Below are positions 4,599-5,826 of a stretch of DNA of 5,826 nucleotides, one piece after another. Each line of letters starts with the position of its first letter. The first letter of the stretch is position 1. Position numbers and translations under genes: made by a program. Origin of the DNA: Candidatus Hydrogenedentota bacterium (GTDB taxonomy: Bacteria > Hydrogenedentota > Hydrogenedentia > Hydrogenedentales > GCA-2746185); contig JASJYE010000177.1 in assembly GCA_030123645.1 (NCBI GenBank), forward strand, positions 1 through 5,826, given 5' to 3'. Under the pieces are notes generated by a model, which saw only the letters and a list, made by a program, of their open reading frames with translations, was not told the origin of the DNA and searched no databases.

Positions 4599-5826
4599 GC
4601 CAAGCTTCTCGAACTCTTCTTCGCTGATCACCTCAACACCGAGTTTCTGTGCCTTGGTCACTTTCGATCCGGGATTCTCGCCCGCCAGCACGTAATCGGT
4701 CTTTGAGCTCACGCTTGAACTCGCGCGGCCCCCAAGCTCCTTGATCCGCTCCTTGATGCTGTCCCGCGAGTAATTTTCCAGCGTACCCGTGACCACGATC
4801 GTCTTGCCTTCAAGTGGCCGTGGACCTGCGGCGGTATCCACCACGGCGAGCGTCAAACCATGGTCCTCCAAGCGTTTCATTAGGCGCTGATTTTCCTTTG
4901 TGTCGAAGAAGTCATGGATGCTTTTCGCCACAATCTCTCCGACCTCATCGACAGCCTCGAGATCTTCCGGCGAAGCCTTCATGAGCTCTTCGAGCGACCT
5001 AAAATGCTCGGCCAGCACTTCAGCCGTGCGGCTTCCAACGTGGCGGATACCCAGGCCGTTGAGCAGCCGGTGTAGCGGCCGCTCTTTGCTCTTCTGAATG
5101 CCCTCGATCAGGTTCTCGGCCCATTTCTCGCCCGATTTCTTGAACTTCGTGATGCTCTCCACCTTCAGGTCATACAAATCCGCTGGATCTGCGACGAGGT
5201 CATCATCCACCAGCAACTCGAGGACTGCTGGCCCGAGCCCTTCGATATCCATCGCGCCCCGGCTCGCGAAATACTCCAGCCGCTCCTTCACCTGCGCCGG
5301 ACACGCCAAGTTCAGACACCGCAGGAACACCCCATCCGGGTCCTTGTGCACCTCCGTATTGCATACCGGGCAGCGCTTCGGAATCGCGAAGCGTTTTAGA
5401 CCCTTCTCCCGCTTGCCTGGCACGAAGCGCAACACCTGCGGAATGATCTCCCCGGCTTTTTGAACTTCCACCGTATCCCCGATGCGCAGGTCTTTCCGTT
5501 CCAGGTCCTCGAAATTATATAGGCTGGCCTTGCGCACCGTCGTCCCCGCGAGCGAAACCGGTTCCATATCCGCCACGGGCGTCAAGGTCCCCGACTTGCC
5601 CACCTGCACCGTGATGTCAATCAGTTTCGTCTGCGCCACCTCCGCCGCGAATTTATACGCAATCACCCAGCGCGGCGCCTTCGACGTTGTGCCGAGCAGT
5701 TGCCGGTGTTCCGCCGAGTCGACCTTGACCACCATCCCGTCGATTTCATAGTCCAATGTACGCCTGCGCGTGTCCCATTCCTCACATACCTTCAGCACCT
5801 CATCGATATCTTCGCACTGCACCGCA
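4596..5826 (-). CDS. ligA: NAD-dependent DNA ligase LigA, C-terminal part (5' end outside the window)
   Basis: LigA seals nicks in DNA using NAD+ during replication and repair. About 409 residues are present; family members are usually near 670-700, so the Ia domain and the catalytic KxDG lysine lie beyond the right edge. Counting from the GTG codon at 5822 as residue 1, the order is: nucleotidyltransferase motif YEIDGMVVKVD (25-35) and WVIAYKF (52-58); OB fold (about 68-135, with GKSGTLTPVADMEPV and VEVQKAGEIIPQV); zinc finger C151, C154, C169, C174; helix-hairpin-helix repeats (about 185-305, with IEGLGPAVLELL, LNGLGIRHVG and VDEVG); and a BRCT domain (about 335-408, with GKTIVVTGTLENYSR and GSKVTKAQKLGVEVISEEEF). 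All expected pieces are intact. The GTG at 5822 is an internal Val codon, because the frame continues to the edge. The gene converges on the DCC gene, and a palindromic repeat abuts its stop. Confidence 0.97.
   Translation of the reverse strand, partial: AVQCEDIDEVLKVCEEWDTRRRTLDYEIDGMVVKVDSAEHRQLLGTTSKAPRWVIAYKFAAEVAQTKLIDITVQVGKSGTLTPVADMEPVSLAGTTVRKASLYNFEDLERKDLRIGDTVEVQKAGEIIPQVLRFVPGKREKGLKRFAIPKRCPVCNTEVHKDPDGVFLRCLNLACPAQVKERLEYFASRGAMDIEGLGPAVLELLVDDDLVADPADLYDLKVESITKFKKSGEKWAENLIEGIQKSKERPLHRLLNGLGIRHVGSRTAEVLAEHFRSLEELMKASPEDLEAVDEVGEIVAKSIHDFFDTKENQRLMKRLEDHGLTLAVVDTAAGPRPLEGKTIVVTGTLENYSRDSIKERIKELGGRASSSVSSKTDYVLAGENPGSKVTKAQKLGVEVISEEEFEKLG

Noticed and set aside
5820..5822. 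GTG as a possible start of the DNA ligase gene
   Set aside because: The frame continues to the window edge, and the protein would lack the adenylation lysine domain that LigA needs; this is an internal Val codon.

Overview
The window is GC-rich bacterial chromosome with dense coding and no phage or plasmid hallmarks. It holds four complete protein genes, a probable 19-codon leader ORF and one gene cut by the right edge. No marker gene fixes the taxon. The dispersed GGGCTGAA(A)GCCC-type palindromes and the SprT-like protein resemble what I remember from Planctomycetota/Hydrogenedentota/Acidobacteriota-type and other uncultivated lineages; that is an impression, not a classification.

Left edge (1-211): two 17-bp direct repeats that look like the end of an insertion sequence whose transposase would lie outside the window, followed by two small GAA-loop hairpins of a dispersed palindromic repeat.

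Minus-strand pair (212-1496): a SprT-like zinc metallopeptidase and, 31 bp downstream, a 170-residue membrane-anchored protein of unknown function. They are probably read from one strong sigma70-type promoter (TTGACA, 17 bp, TATTCT) at 1536-1564.

Plus-strand block (1692-4398): the centrepiece is a 736-residue protein that fuses an NAD-dependent sugar epimerase/dehydratase to a PLP-dependent DegT-family aminotransferase whose sequence is strikingly ArnB-like. In one polypeptide it could make a keto-sugar nucleotide and aminate it for surface glycan or lipid modification. Next come a 19-codon ORF with a very strong ribosome binding site and, in the same frame 9 nt after its stop, a DCC-family (DUF393) thiol-disulfide oxidoreductase-like gene that has no ribosome binding site of its own. 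A GC-rich hairpin follows.

Right edge (4399-5826): a convergent intergenic region carrying another copy of the palindromic repeat type, right against the stop codon of ligA. The ligA gene (NAD-dependent DNA ligase) runs on the minus strand and its 5' part is outside the window.

I see no CRISPR array, tRNA or rRNA gene, and nothing resembling a defence or secretion island. The most unusual items are the sugar-epimerase/aminotransferase fusion and the leader-ORF arrangement ahead of the DCC gene.
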